Source: Paramacrobiotus richtersi
Lineage: Eukaryota; Tardigrada; Eutardigrada; Parachela; Macrobiotidae
Assembly (NCBI GenBank): GCA_034698045.1
Contig: JAQGAU010000612.1
Span: 1 to 25,703, forward strand
Direction: 5' to 3'
DNA length: 25,703 bases
The notes below the pieces were generated by a model. The model did not search any database and was not told the DNA's origin. It saw only the letters and a program-made list of their open reading frames with translations. This document shows, piece by piece, positions 1 to 11,105 of this stretch (positions within the stretch are counted from its first letter, which is position 1; every line of letters begins with the position of its first letter). The position numbers and the translations under genes are program-made.

Positions 1-577
1 AAAATATCCAGGCCACTTCTACGATATATCTTTTTCTGCTTTAGGTGAAACACTTATTGTTAGTACTGATAGAAGCTATTCCGTTTCTGAGGTGCATGTA
101 CGTATACATAGTATGTTTCACCCTGTTTAGAAACGTATGGCACTGTAGCATATCCGTCTGCGTTTAACGTTAATATTACTATTGTTTCGCTACCAAGATG
201 AACCATAACTGATTATTTTTTTTCTGGTCGAACCAATGTTCTGGTCAAACGATTGGTACTAAGAAAGACCCCATTTTAATTTTAAATTCTCTCGGTCCGA
301 AATTCACAACAATGCCACTATTTCGCGGAAAGGTTATGATTTTAGTTGTCATTTTCCGGCTGGTTATGAACTTTTACGTTAATGATGTGCTTACACTTCC
401 ACTGCTATTCAGCCTGAATGGCTCATAATATCATTATGTTCAGTGATACTTTCGCGTTTCTTATTATTTTACCGCGTAAACACTCCATAATCATATAACC
501 CGGTTAGCACTGCATTTTTAATCATTGTGTAAATCTGATCATAGCAACGGACGTAATATTATTGTATTGTATGGTTA
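1..577. other. Intergenic, nothing recognised
   Basis: AT-rich sequence lying downstream of the pogo-type transposase gene (which reads leftwards). I see no long reading frame, RNA gene or clear terminal repeat. It may contain the left end of the pogo element, but I could not find an inverted repeat to mark it. Confidence 0.4.
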
Positions 578-2351
578 TTAATAGTCGGGTTGTATTAATA
601 GTATATTGCGTATGGTATTAGTTTGTACCACCGAAAAATGTAATTTCTTTCTGCTTTCTACTCCCAGTGGAGTTATTTCAAAATCAAACATCATGTGCAA
701 CCGTTTTGACATATGCCCTAGCTGATGGTATAGTTTGTTCGAGCGTAGATTGTTTGGCTTGCGAGATTTCGTAGTCACGGGACGGAGTTCCGTAAGAGGA
801 ACTAGAACTAGATAGGCCTTGAATGGACGGTTCAAGCCAACGTCTAAAGCTGAAAATCGCGCAGTACTTCCAGCTGGGATAAAAATCTGACCGACATTTC
901 GCTCCTCTAAAATTTCGGCACTACTATCAAGCTTGTGTACTGGGGCCTGGTCACGAATGAGCGTACGACAAAACGACATCGTCCGGAAAAGTCTGCTTTA
1001 TCCACTCGTGGTCTAATACTTCCGTCCACCACGCAGATCCGGAACTACGAACGAGCACATTCGGAGGAATTACAAGTTTCGACATGATGTTATCTGATGG
1101 AACTCCTGTTCGGGTGGCCCCTTTGAACACGATGACTGCAGGCAACATGGTACCATCTGCCTTAACTGTTAGCGTCACAGTAAAGCCCTCCTTGTCACCC
1201 GGCGGATGTATCACGCAGACCTCTTTACACCCAACCTGAACCACTGAGCGCAACTTGGGAGATACAAGGCGAACCATCGTCTGGTCCATATTGTGCACAC
1301 GGTCGAGTTGCATCCCTCCGTATTCCCTTTCCGCATTCAGCTCAACCATTGTATCCAGAAACTCAATCTCCTGCTCCTGTTAAATTAGAAATAATGATGA
1401 GCCCGTGCAACTAATATATATTAAGAATAATTAATTAGTAACAATGAATTAATAACAATGAATTAATAATTATTAATTAAGAATAATTAATTAATAATAA
1501 TTAGTTAATAATAATTAGTTAATAATAATTGATTCGTCATAATTAATTATTAATAATTACTTGATGATAATTAATTAATAGTAATTAATTAATATTAATT
1601 AATTAATAATAATTAATTAATAATAATTAATCAATAATAATTAACTAATAATAATTAATTAATTATAATTAACTAATAATGATTAATTAATATTAATTAA
1701 TTAATATTATTTAATTAATAAGAATTAATTAATATTAATAAAATAATAAGAATTAATTAATATTTATCAATTATTATTTATTAATAAATATTAATACAAC
1801 TTATTAATTAATATTTATTAATAAATACTAATACAATATGTCTAATTTATAATTTTCTTACAATATCTGCTGCGGTCGGCTGCTGTTTTCTCGAAACGTG
1901 TGTTACTGCACGATAGACCAATTTGTTTCGTTTCTTGAAGTCCCAAATCCATCCCTTTGACGCCTTGAAACCCGAGATCCCGTGTCGTTTTGCAGTTACC
2001 AAGGCGTGTTCTTTTATGGTTCCATCGGTCACACACAGCCCCTTGGACTTCTGATCAAGGACCCACGCATGGAGCTCGACGTCGATGCATTTGTGCCCTC
2101 TACAGATAGAGTTCCCCCTTTTTACTTTTTTCCCGACGGGCTTTCCAGCTGCTAGTTTTCTACAAGAACCGTTACTCTTTGAACAAGACACTCTCTGAAT
2201 TTTTCATAAAAAAAAACACTAACGATATCCAACGTCTCAGGGTCTTTGCGCAGATTCCGGGACGGTTCTTAGCATATTGCTCATATGATACTCCGGCTTT
2301 ATTGAAATCGAGAACAATCTTTTTAATAAATTCGAAAGGATAGTTCACCAT
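578..2351 (-). pseudogene. pogo/CENP-B-type DDE transposase gene, broken
   Basis: This is a transposase of the Tc1/mariner superfamily, pogo/Tigger group, which cuts and pastes its own element at TA sites. Reading leftwards, an N-terminal helix-turn-helix begins at ATG 2351 (residues VLDFNKAGVS...KTLRRWI). A CENP-B-type DNA-binding domain follows at 2191-1862 (ELHAWVLDQ...GLCVTDGTIKE...KASKGWIWDFKKRN). The DDE_1 catalytic domain spans 1376-578. All three catalytic aspartates are visible: NMDQT (about 1285), IRDQAPVH (about 951) and ALDVGLNRPFK (about 843). Exons 2 and 3 join in frame across a good intron (GTAAGA donor at 1861, AACAG acceptor at 1377). The junction near 2190-2230 needs either a 30-37 nt intron or a frameshift. 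The catalytic domain is definitely broken near 950-979, where the frame changes between VVLSYAHS and the IRDQ motif. So this is a dead copy, or one with a sequencing indel. Gene identity is sure; exact ends are not. Confidence 0.75.
1377..1861 (-). repeat. AT-rich satellite filling the pogo-gene intron
   Basis: About 1390-1840 is made almost only of TTAATTAATAATAA-like units, imperfectly repeated. The tract is bounded exactly by a splice donor (GTAAGA, reading leftwards from 1861) and an acceptor (TTTAACAG ending at 1377), and the flanking exons are in phase 0 with each other. It therefore sits inside a 485 bp intron rather than disrupting the coding exons. Such a tract can expand by slippage; the strand given is that of the host gene. 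Confidence 0.8.
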
Positions 2352-2459
2352 TTTCAAATACTGTATTTCGAACAGATACTCAATAAAAATGTCAGTTTCT
2401 GTAAAATAAACGTAAACAAAGACGCAGCAACTGCTTGTAGCGAAGCAACCGTTCATCAG

Positions 2460-3896
2460 ATTCGATTCGGTCGTTCAGTGAACAATGAACTACACCGTAC
2501 AGTCCTGACCAAGCCATACTATAAAATAAATGGACAAGTTAAGTCGGGAATACAGTACGTCTGCGATTTCATGGAAAAACATCCGGAATGAAACTCGTTG
2601 GATATTTTTCAACCTTATGCGAAAGGTCAATAAATATTTACCTGCCCACCTTCCATTTGAATACAACTGAACGTTATCGGTGAAATGATTGTTGCATTAT
2701 CAGAATTCCTCCGTCCAGTTTCTGTTCGTCAAAACAGCGACTGAAAACATCAGTCAGACTCTGGAAGAGGTCGTATATCCTCACTGATTCAGAATACATG
2801 TCCCCCAAAATGTCGAGTTTCATAGAACGTCACAAATTCGAGCGAATATACATCATTTCGAGATTTCTGTATTGGCCGTAGTTATCTGAGTACGACTTTT
2901 AAAAACAACATTACTCAGCACAGTTTGCGAAACATAGCTACTACTATAACAAGGAGAAATTTCGTTGAAACCAATGGTTTTCGCAGGAGATATCGATGTT
3001 GCCACTCCCTTGAAGGAAACAGTGGATAACACCCACACAATGCTTTCGAAAGTAAAAGGATGGACCTCCTTTCGTTCGTTTGTGCGCGAAATCACATTTA
3101 TGCGCATTTATTGAAACATTGTCCAAATCGAATTCGACAGACATGTGTAATCTAACTAGCAGTAGCCTGACTGTTCTCGGAAGAATTCTTTATCGGCATT
3201 CAGAGCAGGTTCAATCGATCCACCTTCTTGGACCTTTCGGATCCCGAGCTCGGACATTCTGTGGTCTTGATAATTCAGGTTTTATCCAGTCTCCACCCAG
3301 CACGTCGCTTCCTTTCTCCACGACTGCTAAGTCGACCATTTGGGATTCTGTACATAACATCTCTGGGTCAACAGGAATTGTCAAAAATTTGAACAGTTTT
3401 TTAACGCTTCTCGTTCGAGTGCTTTGGAAGCCCTACCACCTCATTTATCTTAGCGGTTCCTATTTTTATAAGTAATTGATTCTGTCTGTGACTTATTTCC
3501 TTCCGGCCGGAAATACGCCACGTCAATACCAGCGAATAAGCAGTTTATCCACCAGCATGTATATGCTCATCACAAATTTGCTAAGTCACTGCTCAGAGTG
3601 AAAGCTTTCATTGTGATTGGTACTGAAACAGTGGCGTAACGACTGACCAGATCCATGCATGGATGTATCGATGTCCCGGTAAGTTACAGGGCATAAGTAA
3701 TAGTTAGCTGAAATTTTCACGTGACATAGAAGTGATAGAACTTCTACACCTAACGGCAGTACCTCATATACAATCGCGAGAAGTACTAGTAGTGCAAGGT
3801 GACTGTTTGCGGTCGTGCTAGAATTAGACGCAGGACAGCGATAAATACCCGTAAAGCAATATCACACTATATTTTTTTTATCTGCCAGTTATTATA
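2460..3896. other. Intergenic, no firm gene
   Basis: No recognisable gene. Short frames exist on both strands (for example 3080-3475 on + and 2853-3144 on -), but they overlap each other and match no family I know. A leftward frame at about 3245-3400 ends in a short stretch resembling the end of a gypsy-type protease (residues VLGGDWI); this is too little to call an element. Confidence 0.35.
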
Positions 3897-4566
3897 ACCA
3901 GATACACTCCGTGTTGCAATTGCACTCCGACGGTCACAAGACTATCGTTTGCTGATTTCGTGCGGAGTGATACTGTGCTATACTCCGGTGGAGCCGAATC
4001 CTAACACGAATTGCTATGATTTCATAACCGCTGGTAATATCTATGATTGGTTGTGTATTGCGACTGTGTGCATCAGAAATCCAGGACGTTATGCAAGCGT
4101 CGAAAAGATGCTGCATATTCCAACGACGTCAGAGCATGCAAAAAACTACGTTGACTGGTTTTAGCGGAACAATTCTCCTTCGAGAGTAATGTCTTCTCCT
4201 GTTGTTGCGTCAGACATCAGGGACGAAAACTGTGAGAAATCCTGCTCGCAAGAAATTGCCGCAGAAAGTCGAATTTCTGCTTCGGAAAGTTTAGAGAGTC
4301 CAGTGAGGCAGTCGTTGCTAGAGATGAGAAATCGTTCGCCCGAGCGAAAACGAACTAAGCGAAACGAAAGTTTCGCTTAGTTTAGCGTGGAATTCCAGAG
4401 AATTTTTAGGCTGCAACGACTCGTTGCAGCCTCTTCGTCCAATATGTCACATGGGAGCAGAAGCGAACTCTTTGATATAATCGTGTGGTATTCCAAGGGA
4501 ACCCCAGTCGTTGATCAGGCGAAGGGAACGGCCATGGAAAACTCCACTAATACTCGTCAGTACTAA
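3897..4566 (+). other. Long frame with two TAG stops, unknown protein or pseudogene
   Basis: One forward frame is open from just after the TAA at 3894-3896 to TAA 4564-4566, apart from TAG at 4162-4164 and TAG at 4378-4380. That is about 223 codons with two stops, far fewer than expected in 40 percent GC DNA. A possible splice acceptor (TTATTATAACCAG) ends at about 3900. The first part is hydrophobic and cysteine-containing (LLISCGVILCYTP...NIYDWLCIATVC). The second, with its own ATG at 4189, is rich in Ser, Glu, Arg and Lys (SASESLESPVRQ...RSPERKRTKR). I recognise no domain. It could be a decayed gene, two small genes, or a frame read through TAG. The second TAG lies inside a perfect hairpin (separate entry). 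Confidence 0.3.
4333..4432 (+). other. Cluster of three hairpins, two of them perfect
   Basis: TTCGC-CCGA-GCGAA (about 4335-4348) is a 5 bp stem. Next comes a 13 bp perfect stem at 4353-4382 (arms AACTAAGCGAAAC and GTTTCGCTTAGTT) with a GAAA loop. Then comes a near-perfect palindrome at 4408-4432 (arms AGGCTGCAACGA and TCGTTGCAGCCT around one C). The middle hairpin contains the TAG stop 4378-4380 of the frame above. The function is unknown. The structures would form in RNA of either strand and in single-stranded DNA. Confidence 0.6.
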
Positions 4567-4639
4567 CTTATCGTAAATGCAAAGCTTGATTAAAGTGTCC
4601 GAAACAAAGATTTTTCTCTCGTATCGAAGCTACTTCGCA

Positions 4640-4722
4640 AAAAATGTGCAACTCGCGGAATCGAACCGCTGCGCTCTCGCTCTGTGGCCGAGCGTCATAA
4701 GACTGAGCTATCTGCATTAATA
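4640..4722 (-). ncRNA. tRNA-like Pol III unit (tRNA pseudogene or SINE head)
   Basis: Read leftwards, the sequence has a box A-like TAGCTCAGTC and a perfect box B (GGTTCGATTCC) at tRNA spacing, and a run of six T follows the 3' end as a Pol III terminator would. An acceptor-like pairing (TGCA...TGCA) and a T arm can be drawn. The D arm is poor, and the anticodon stem CGCTC/GAGCG encloses a loop without the usual T33. I therefore call it a degenerate tRNA or the head of a tRNA-derived SINE, and do not assign an amino acid. Confidence 0.5.
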
Positions 4723-4869
4723 ACAAATAACATAGAAAATCTTCATCGCTCTACGCTTACTACACACACGGCACGTGACTATATGTACTCCAATTTTTTT
4801 ACGATTTTTTTAACAGCTTCATGCAGAATAGAGTCACTTCATTTTCGACTTGGAAGGAACAGGTTAGGT

Positions 4870-5620
4870 CCGCATTAGTCCGTCAAACAAGCGCCTCGAG
4901 AGTGTACCTTTCCTATGTTTTATTCTTTTTATGGGTTTGTTTTATAGTTGTGTAAATCTGGAGTCCAGGCATGATTTATTTAAATCGTTGTAATAAAAAA
5001 ATATTGAATTTCGAGCGTCAGTGCCGAAATTCGGTTAGTGGTATACATTCATGCGAGCATAATAACTTTTAACATAATTATGCAATATTATGCATCATGA
5101 TGGTCGTTGCAACTTTTGGGAAACTCCAACGAACGGTATACATGAAGGTTCATCGGTTTCCGGCCGTTAACCTTAACAAGTTTCAGGACAAGCTTTGTCG
5201 AAACAACGATGTAATTAACCTGTCTTACGGTTAATTATGAATCGCAGATTCCACACCGGCACTCGCTGCACTGAACGTCTCCTTCTGTCGTCCCGTCGCA
5301 AAAAAAAACTTTGAGTAAGTAATGTCTCAGCCATGAACATTATTTTTGTCTTTTCATTGATCACCGGTAAATTACAGCCCACAGCATTTTGCTGTAGTTC
5401 ATCTAGCAATCTACCAATAAAACTCCGCCAACTAGCCAGTACTGTAATGCAGTTGGCTGATGATGGTCCTGGATCATGTTTGTTTATTACACACGTGACT
5501 GCAAAGAGAACACCACATAACACGAGGAAGACGCTGTCTTTATGCAACTCCTTCAAACATAAAGTTAATCACCTCGCCGCAGGAGTGGATAACAACCGCA
5601 CAACCGAAGAACATTGAATG
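4870..5620. other. Intergenic upstream of the lipocalin gene
   Basis: No gene is supported. A leftward frame at 5215-5556 starts like a secreted protein but has no ATG (TTG only) and passes through a poly-A/T run at about 5300, so I do not call it. A short overlapping forward frame (5333-5617) has no family resemblance. Otherwise the stretch is AT-rich. Confidence 0.35.
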
Positions 5621-5625
5621 AATGA

Positions 5626-5633
5626 TATATAAG
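5626..5633 (+). promoter_or_regulatory. TATA box of the lipocalin-like gene
   Basis: TATATAAG lies 138 bp upstream of the ATG at 5771. Transcription would start at about 5655-5665, leaving a 5' leader of about 110 bases with no ATG before the coding start in the bases I checked. This is inferred from sequence only. Confidence 0.5.
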
Positions 5634-5770
5634 TCCGGTTTTAACTGTGGTAAACGTATAAACAGCTTTCTTAGTTCTGTTGTCTCTCCCGACTGGTTGT
5701 TAGGTTGCTGCTAAGAGGTCCACATATTGCATTTCACGGCTGGTTAGACTTGACTTTTTTTACCAGCAAA

Positions 5771-7080
<1,310 letters not shown>

Positions 7081-7486
7081 AGTGGGCTAAGAAAACAAAA
7101 ACAAGGGTTTGCTGATCTTTCCTCTGTAGACATTCGTTTTTCAAACGACTCCTTGTTGGTATAACGGTTTTTTTGTGAGTTGCATCATCGACTCCTGAAA
7201 ATGAAAATTTAAATGGACTATGCCCATGGTACAGTACTTTTCGAGTGACGGGTATCTGAACCAGTCGCAAAACCGGGTAGCGCGCTTGTTTGTGAGAAGT
7301 ATTTTCGATCAGCGCGGTTGAAGCGGTCTAACTAAAGCAGGCGTCGATCTACAAGTCTGTATGTAGCACAGTCGATCGAAACCAAAAGTCAACGATATCA
7401 GTTGCTAGGGAACTTGTCATGCAGCACTGATCCAGAGTGGTTGTAACAAGAGACAAGCAATAATGTACTGTTATTATAACATATTA

Positions 7487-7567
7487 ATATTAATGTTAGT
7501 GTTAGTGTTAGTGTTAATGTTAGTGTTAGTGTTAATGTTAGTGTTAGTGTTAATGTTAGTGTTATAT
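7487..7567 (+). repeat. GTTAGT/GTTAAT hexamer repeat
   Basis: About thirteen tandem hexamers of GTTAGT, with GTTAAT variants at regular intervals, suggesting an 18 bp higher-order unit. It lies inside block A1 and is absent from the A2 copy, so it expanded or inserted after the duplication. Confidence 0.85.
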
Positions 7568-7582
7568 TAATGTGCTGGGTTT

Positions 7583-7633
7583 TTGAATGTGTAAATTACG
7601 AATCAGCTATTGAATGTGTAAATTACGAATCAG
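7583..7633 (+). repeat. 27 bp tandem duplication
   Basis: TTGAATGTGTAAATTACG... followed by AATCAG occurs twice in a row (7583 and 7610), identical over 24 bp. The A2 copy at about 14668 has only one AAATTACGAATC, so this is a recent local duplication. Confidence 0.85.
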
Positions 7634-8336
7634 AATACAGAATAACAGGTTTTGGCTGAAATCGTTCCGGAAAGTTTCGCTGAGGCCTCGGGATTATTTC
7701 GGATTTTCATATTGTACCCAGGATCTGATTAGAGCAAACCGGTTACCGAAGGTCAGACAGTAAGCGAACTGAATGTTTATGCGTTTTTACAATGTGAAGC
7801 CTTTCTCCAGCCACAACTGCGACATTCCACAGTTGACTGAAGTTGATTACCGAACAGGCGCAATATTGATGCAACAAATCGTGAAACACAGTTATTTTTC
7901 TGTACAGCACGGCGTTTCGGTGTACTTTTTAAAGATATTTTACCCTACGGAATGAATGACCCGTATAACAGACGGCAATGAAAAAGGTACGTAACCAAGG
8001 ATTAAGCAGCATCTAGTTCCATAGGTCTGTTACGCGCAGTAGGAAATTTCGCAGATATGCATTATGCTGTTATATGATACTTAGCTTCGGGCACGCGTTA
8101 AGTGATATTACTGTATTGTTTCCGTCCAACAAGTTCAGAAGCGGATGCATTGTGGCATTTTGACGGGGAGAAGTTGACGGGATGCAAGCGTCGCTGCTTG
8201 GAGGCGCAACTTGCATGCTCTAACATTGTCAGCGAGTGCGGCGCCCTTCGTAAATGGTTTTGTACCAAAATCATATGATCTTCATTGCGCTATTTATTTA
8301 TCTGGTATGCCTGTAATCTTGTTATCTGCAGGACTA

Positions 8337-8410
8337 TAGGCATACAGATAATGCCTATCTGTATGCCTACACAGACAAGGCATAGGGATAATTAAGGCAT
8401 AGGGATAATT
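8337..8410 (+). repeat. Perfect 14 bp hairpin followed by two 17 bp tandem repeats
   Basis: Arms TAGGCATACAGATA (8337-8350) and TATCTGTATGCCTA (8356-8369) enclose ATGCC. Then come two identical 17 bp units, AAGGCATAGGGATAATT (8377-8393 and 8394-8410), and a third partial AAGGCAT. The GGCAT motif is shared by hairpin and repeats, so the whole may be a small foldback element. Function unknown. Confidence 0.75.
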
Positions 8411-8678
8411 AAGGCATGCGCAGAGCGCTCGGGCGCTCGGCGACCGATCACAACCGACTTATACAAGCGTTATCCGTTTTCTTGTTATATCCCTACATCG
8501 ATATGAAAACGATTTACGAGGAACAGTTTTCAACACATAAGAAAGAATGAAACAAATAAAAAACAGCAAAAGCAAACGACAAAAAAAAATAAACAACAGT
8601 ACTTGCACGCAAACCACTATAAAAAGAACAACGTCATAACACAGATAAAAATAAATGATTGTTGCAGATCTATATTTC

Positions 8679-8837
8679 TTTTCTTCTAATTTCTGTCCAT
8701 ATTTTCTTTCGTTTTTTTCTTCATATTTGGATACTATTTGTTTAGCTACAAAATAATACAAAAATCGGTTGAAACAAATAGTTACCAAAATACGAAGAAA
8801 AACGTGAAGGTAAATGTAGACAGAAATTAGAAGAAAA
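8679..8837. repeat. Foldback with about 65 bp inverted arms
   Basis: The left arm (8679-8743) is the reverse complement of the right arm (8772-8837). The outer 19 bp are perfect (TTTTCTTCTAATTTCTGTC against its complement at 8819-8837), and the inner about 45 bp are well matched (ATTTGGATACTATTTGTTT against AAACAAATAGTTACCAAAA). The loop is about 28 bases. It could be a foldback MITE or the source of a long hairpin RNA. A leftward open frame across it (8459-8788) is a by-product of base composition. Confidence 0.75.
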
Positions 8838-8889
8838 AATCAATACAGGGCAGAAAAAAGCGATGGATGTGCCGCACGGCTTACCAGGG

Positions 8890-10065
8890 CTAATAACTAG
8901 ACTGCCTGAGCACGACATCTAGGTGGATGACCTGCGTGGTATCCGTATCACGCGTCACCAGCAAGGCCTCCAATACACCGTCCAGCCTTTCAGAAAAGGA
9001 TTCGGATCGTTCATGGGAGGCTGCAACAGTTCTAGTGAAAGCAAATATGGCGGTTGCTGATGCGGCAGACCAACCCCCCGTCTGACCAGAATGGATCTTC
9101 TGATTCACCAATTTTAGGCACGACGTTGGGCACAGCGTACGGGTCATAAAATGCCCACTGCGGGACGACAGACTCTGTCGCGATATCGTGACCGAGCTGG
9201 TGGTGTTTAATCTCCAGCCATTCCACCAGCGACCACTTCCGCCGTCATCCAATCCTCTTAAAAAGTATAAAAAACAGCCAATTAATTACTTACGTCCGGA
9301 AAGGTCACTGGTGCAGGCATACACATCCCGCTCGCAAAGCCAGTAAATGCCATCCGGGCGGCACCCATTTCATCACGGTGGCAGGGTCTTAAAAGTCGGC
9401 GATACGAGCTACCGACATTCGGGATGGGAACAGGGCGAAAATGTTCGGCATCGTGCAAGCACTCGATGGGATGCATGAGACCATCCCGGCATACTTCAGC
9501 GATATCAGCGCCCGAGTAACGGTGTGTTTTGCGAGCGACACGAAGAAAATCAATATCGTTCGCCTTACTAGACGTCCCAAGAAAGTTGAGCCGGAACATC
9601 TCAGTGCGCTCGTCCAAAGTGGGCAGCGGAATATAATTACATTGTTCGAAACCGCGCCGTACACGGTCTCAAAGCACCCAGGGCATATTTCTGGCCCAGA
9701 TCACCACCACCCCACATTGTTGGTTTGTTTGACCCCGTCCATCTGTACCAGAAGTCCGTTCAGCCGACCGCGACCACACCCGCTATTCTTCCTTGTAGCA
9801 TATATGCTATCGATTTCATCGATGAACACTACTGATGGTTTGCGTGCCCGTGCAGTATCGAAGATTGACTCGTTTCCCGGGCTCGCCGTGCCACATGGAC
9901 ATGAGACACAAAGAAACGATGCTCTTATTCGCCTCATAGGCAACCACTTTGGCGAGCAAAGTCTTTCCGGCGAATCCGGTGCCAGGTGGCCGCGTCTACA
10001 AACCGTTTCGTCATGCCTAGATCTTTCGCAGCGCCATCCAGTACGTCGAAGTGTTCATGTTACTC
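8890..10065 (-). pseudogene. VPS4-type AAA ATPase pseudogene
   Basis: VPS4 is the hexameric AAA ATPase that disassembles ESCRT-III on membranes. Reading leftwards, pieces of its AAA domain appear in order in different frames: DVLDGAAKDL (about 10045), Walker A at about 9990-9960, LLAKVVAYEANKS, Walker B FIDEIDS (about 9820), LLVQMDG, VVVIWARNMPWVL followed by a stop, YIPLPTLDERTEMFRLNFLG, and RYSGADIAEVCRDGLMHPI (about 9500). A tail piece (LLRPCHRDE...PVTFPD) corresponds to the late VPS4 region and ends at 9290 with GTAAGT, so at least one intron survives. Several frameshifts, an in-frame stop and a two-residue insertion in Walker A (GTG-FA-GKT) rule out function. The N-terminal MIT domain is not visible. 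The sequence beyond the donor (9255-8890) does not look like VPS4. Confidence 0.72.
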
Positions 10066-10690
10066 TGTCAAGCGAAATATGGTTGGATCTTAATGCGTAC
10101 TATTTTCTAGACTTTCTCGTCCGGGTTTTTATCGTATCCATCAGCGTAGTGCAGTATGTCCTCACGACTTGCTTTCTTTGCTCTGATGAAAGAATTCGAA
10201 CTTTGTAATTTTTATGCACGTCCTCTGATTTAATCCATGCGAATAATGGGCGGTAACGTCAGGCTCTTCAATATGGCCTTTCAGTTGTAATGGAGCACGG
10301 AATATGACCTTCGCGCACCGCAGCCACTTCTACAAGTCCTCGCAAATATCTGTTTTTGTCACTTTTGCTAGTTTTGTAGCCGGATCGGTGAAGGCATGCG
10401 AATACGCGAGACGCAGATACGCGTTTAGCTATGGGTTGGCATGCGAGATCTTTGCTTTCATCGTGACGGTTACTTGCTGGTCTGCATGCAACGCCGCCAT
10501 GCTTTTGCGTGATACAAATAAAAAATTAAAAATACATATAACAAAGCATCGAAAACTAGTAAGTTTGGTTATCCGCTAGAATTAGACAAAGTCTCTTGAT
10601 GGCTTATGAAGTAACTGCTACAGTGCTACGAATACAACGGTCATCCCGGTTCGCGACAACCAAGCATTACTCTGACCGGCCATTCCATGG

Positions 10691-11105
10691 CTTCACATGG
10701 TACCCGCCTATTGTCAGTTTGGCAGAAGGATCACTGACTACTAAACCACGGTTACCGGCTTGCGAGCTTTTTTTCTTAATTAATGTTAGTACAACCAGTA
10801 AGTCCGATTAATAAATCGCTTTGTTCCTGTGTAATTCAAGTCCTCAGACGCACAGCGACGTTGCACCCCAAAGGATGCCGCTGTAGGTTATCCTAGTTTC
10901 ACATGGTAACCGCCAATGGTCGGCTTGGCAGAAGCATAAGTAACAAAAAAGTTCGCGGTGACCTGTTTGCGAGAGATCTCCTTAAAATAATATGAATACA
11001 AACAGTAAGACTGCGTAAAACGTCGCTATATGCATATGTAATATAGGCCCTCAGACGCACTGAGATTCTGCAGCTCAAAGCATCCCGCTACAGGTCATCC
11101 TATAG
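10691..11105 (+). repeat. Two diverged tandem copies of a 206 bp unit
   Basis: Unit 1 (10691-10896) and unit 2 (10897-11105) share their start (TTCACATGGTA, then CCGCC), middle (ACAGTAAGACT-like; CCTCAGACGCAC) and end (GTTATCCTA/GTCATCCTA). They look about 65-70 percent identical. No equivalent pair is obvious in the B2 copy, so the unit was gained or doubled after the large duplication. Confidence 0.6.

Larger units (their letters stand above)
7380..8100 (+). repeat. Repeat block A1 (copy of 14550-15165)
   Basis: This block aligns by eye with 14550-15165 in the same orientation at an offset of about 7.1 kb. Matching landmarks include AGTTGCTAGGGA (7398 and 14550), AAATTACGAATC, GTTCCGGAAA, the CTCGGGATTAT/TTCGGGATTAT region, GGTTACCGA, and GAAAAAGGTACGT followed by GGATTAAGCA (about 7980 and 15071). 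Identity looks like 65-75 percent with indels. No intact gene is visible in either copy. The shared GGTACGT looks like a splice donor, so the block may derive from a gene or a transposon. Confidence 0.6.

Noticed and set aside
3245-3400. Possible gypsy-type protease end (VLGGDWI)
   Set aside because: No DTG active-site motif upstream and no RT downstream; seven residues are too little.
4640-4722. Functional tRNA with assigned anticodon
   Set aside because: The anticodon loop lacks T33 and the D stem does not pair, so no amino acid can be assigned.
5215-5556. Leftward frame resembling a secreted protein
   Set aside because: No ATG start, no recognisable domain, and it runs through a homopolymer tract.
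7487-7567. Interstitial telomere repeat
   Set aside because: The unit is GTTAGT/GTTAAT and not TTAGGG or TTAGG; simple slippage is enough.
8383-8391. TAGGGATAA, the first half of the I-SceI site
   Set aside because: Only nine bases match and they belong to a 17 bp local repeat; no homing endonuclease is nearby.
8459-8788. Leftward hydrophobic frame
   Set aside because: Phe/Tyr/Leu-rich reading of T-rich sequence that covers a foldback; composition explains it.
9441-10208. 255-residue forward open frame
   Set aside because: It lies antisense to the VPS4 pseudogene. The opposite strand shows clear AAA motifs (FIDEIDS, RYSGADIAEVC), so this frame is a shadow.
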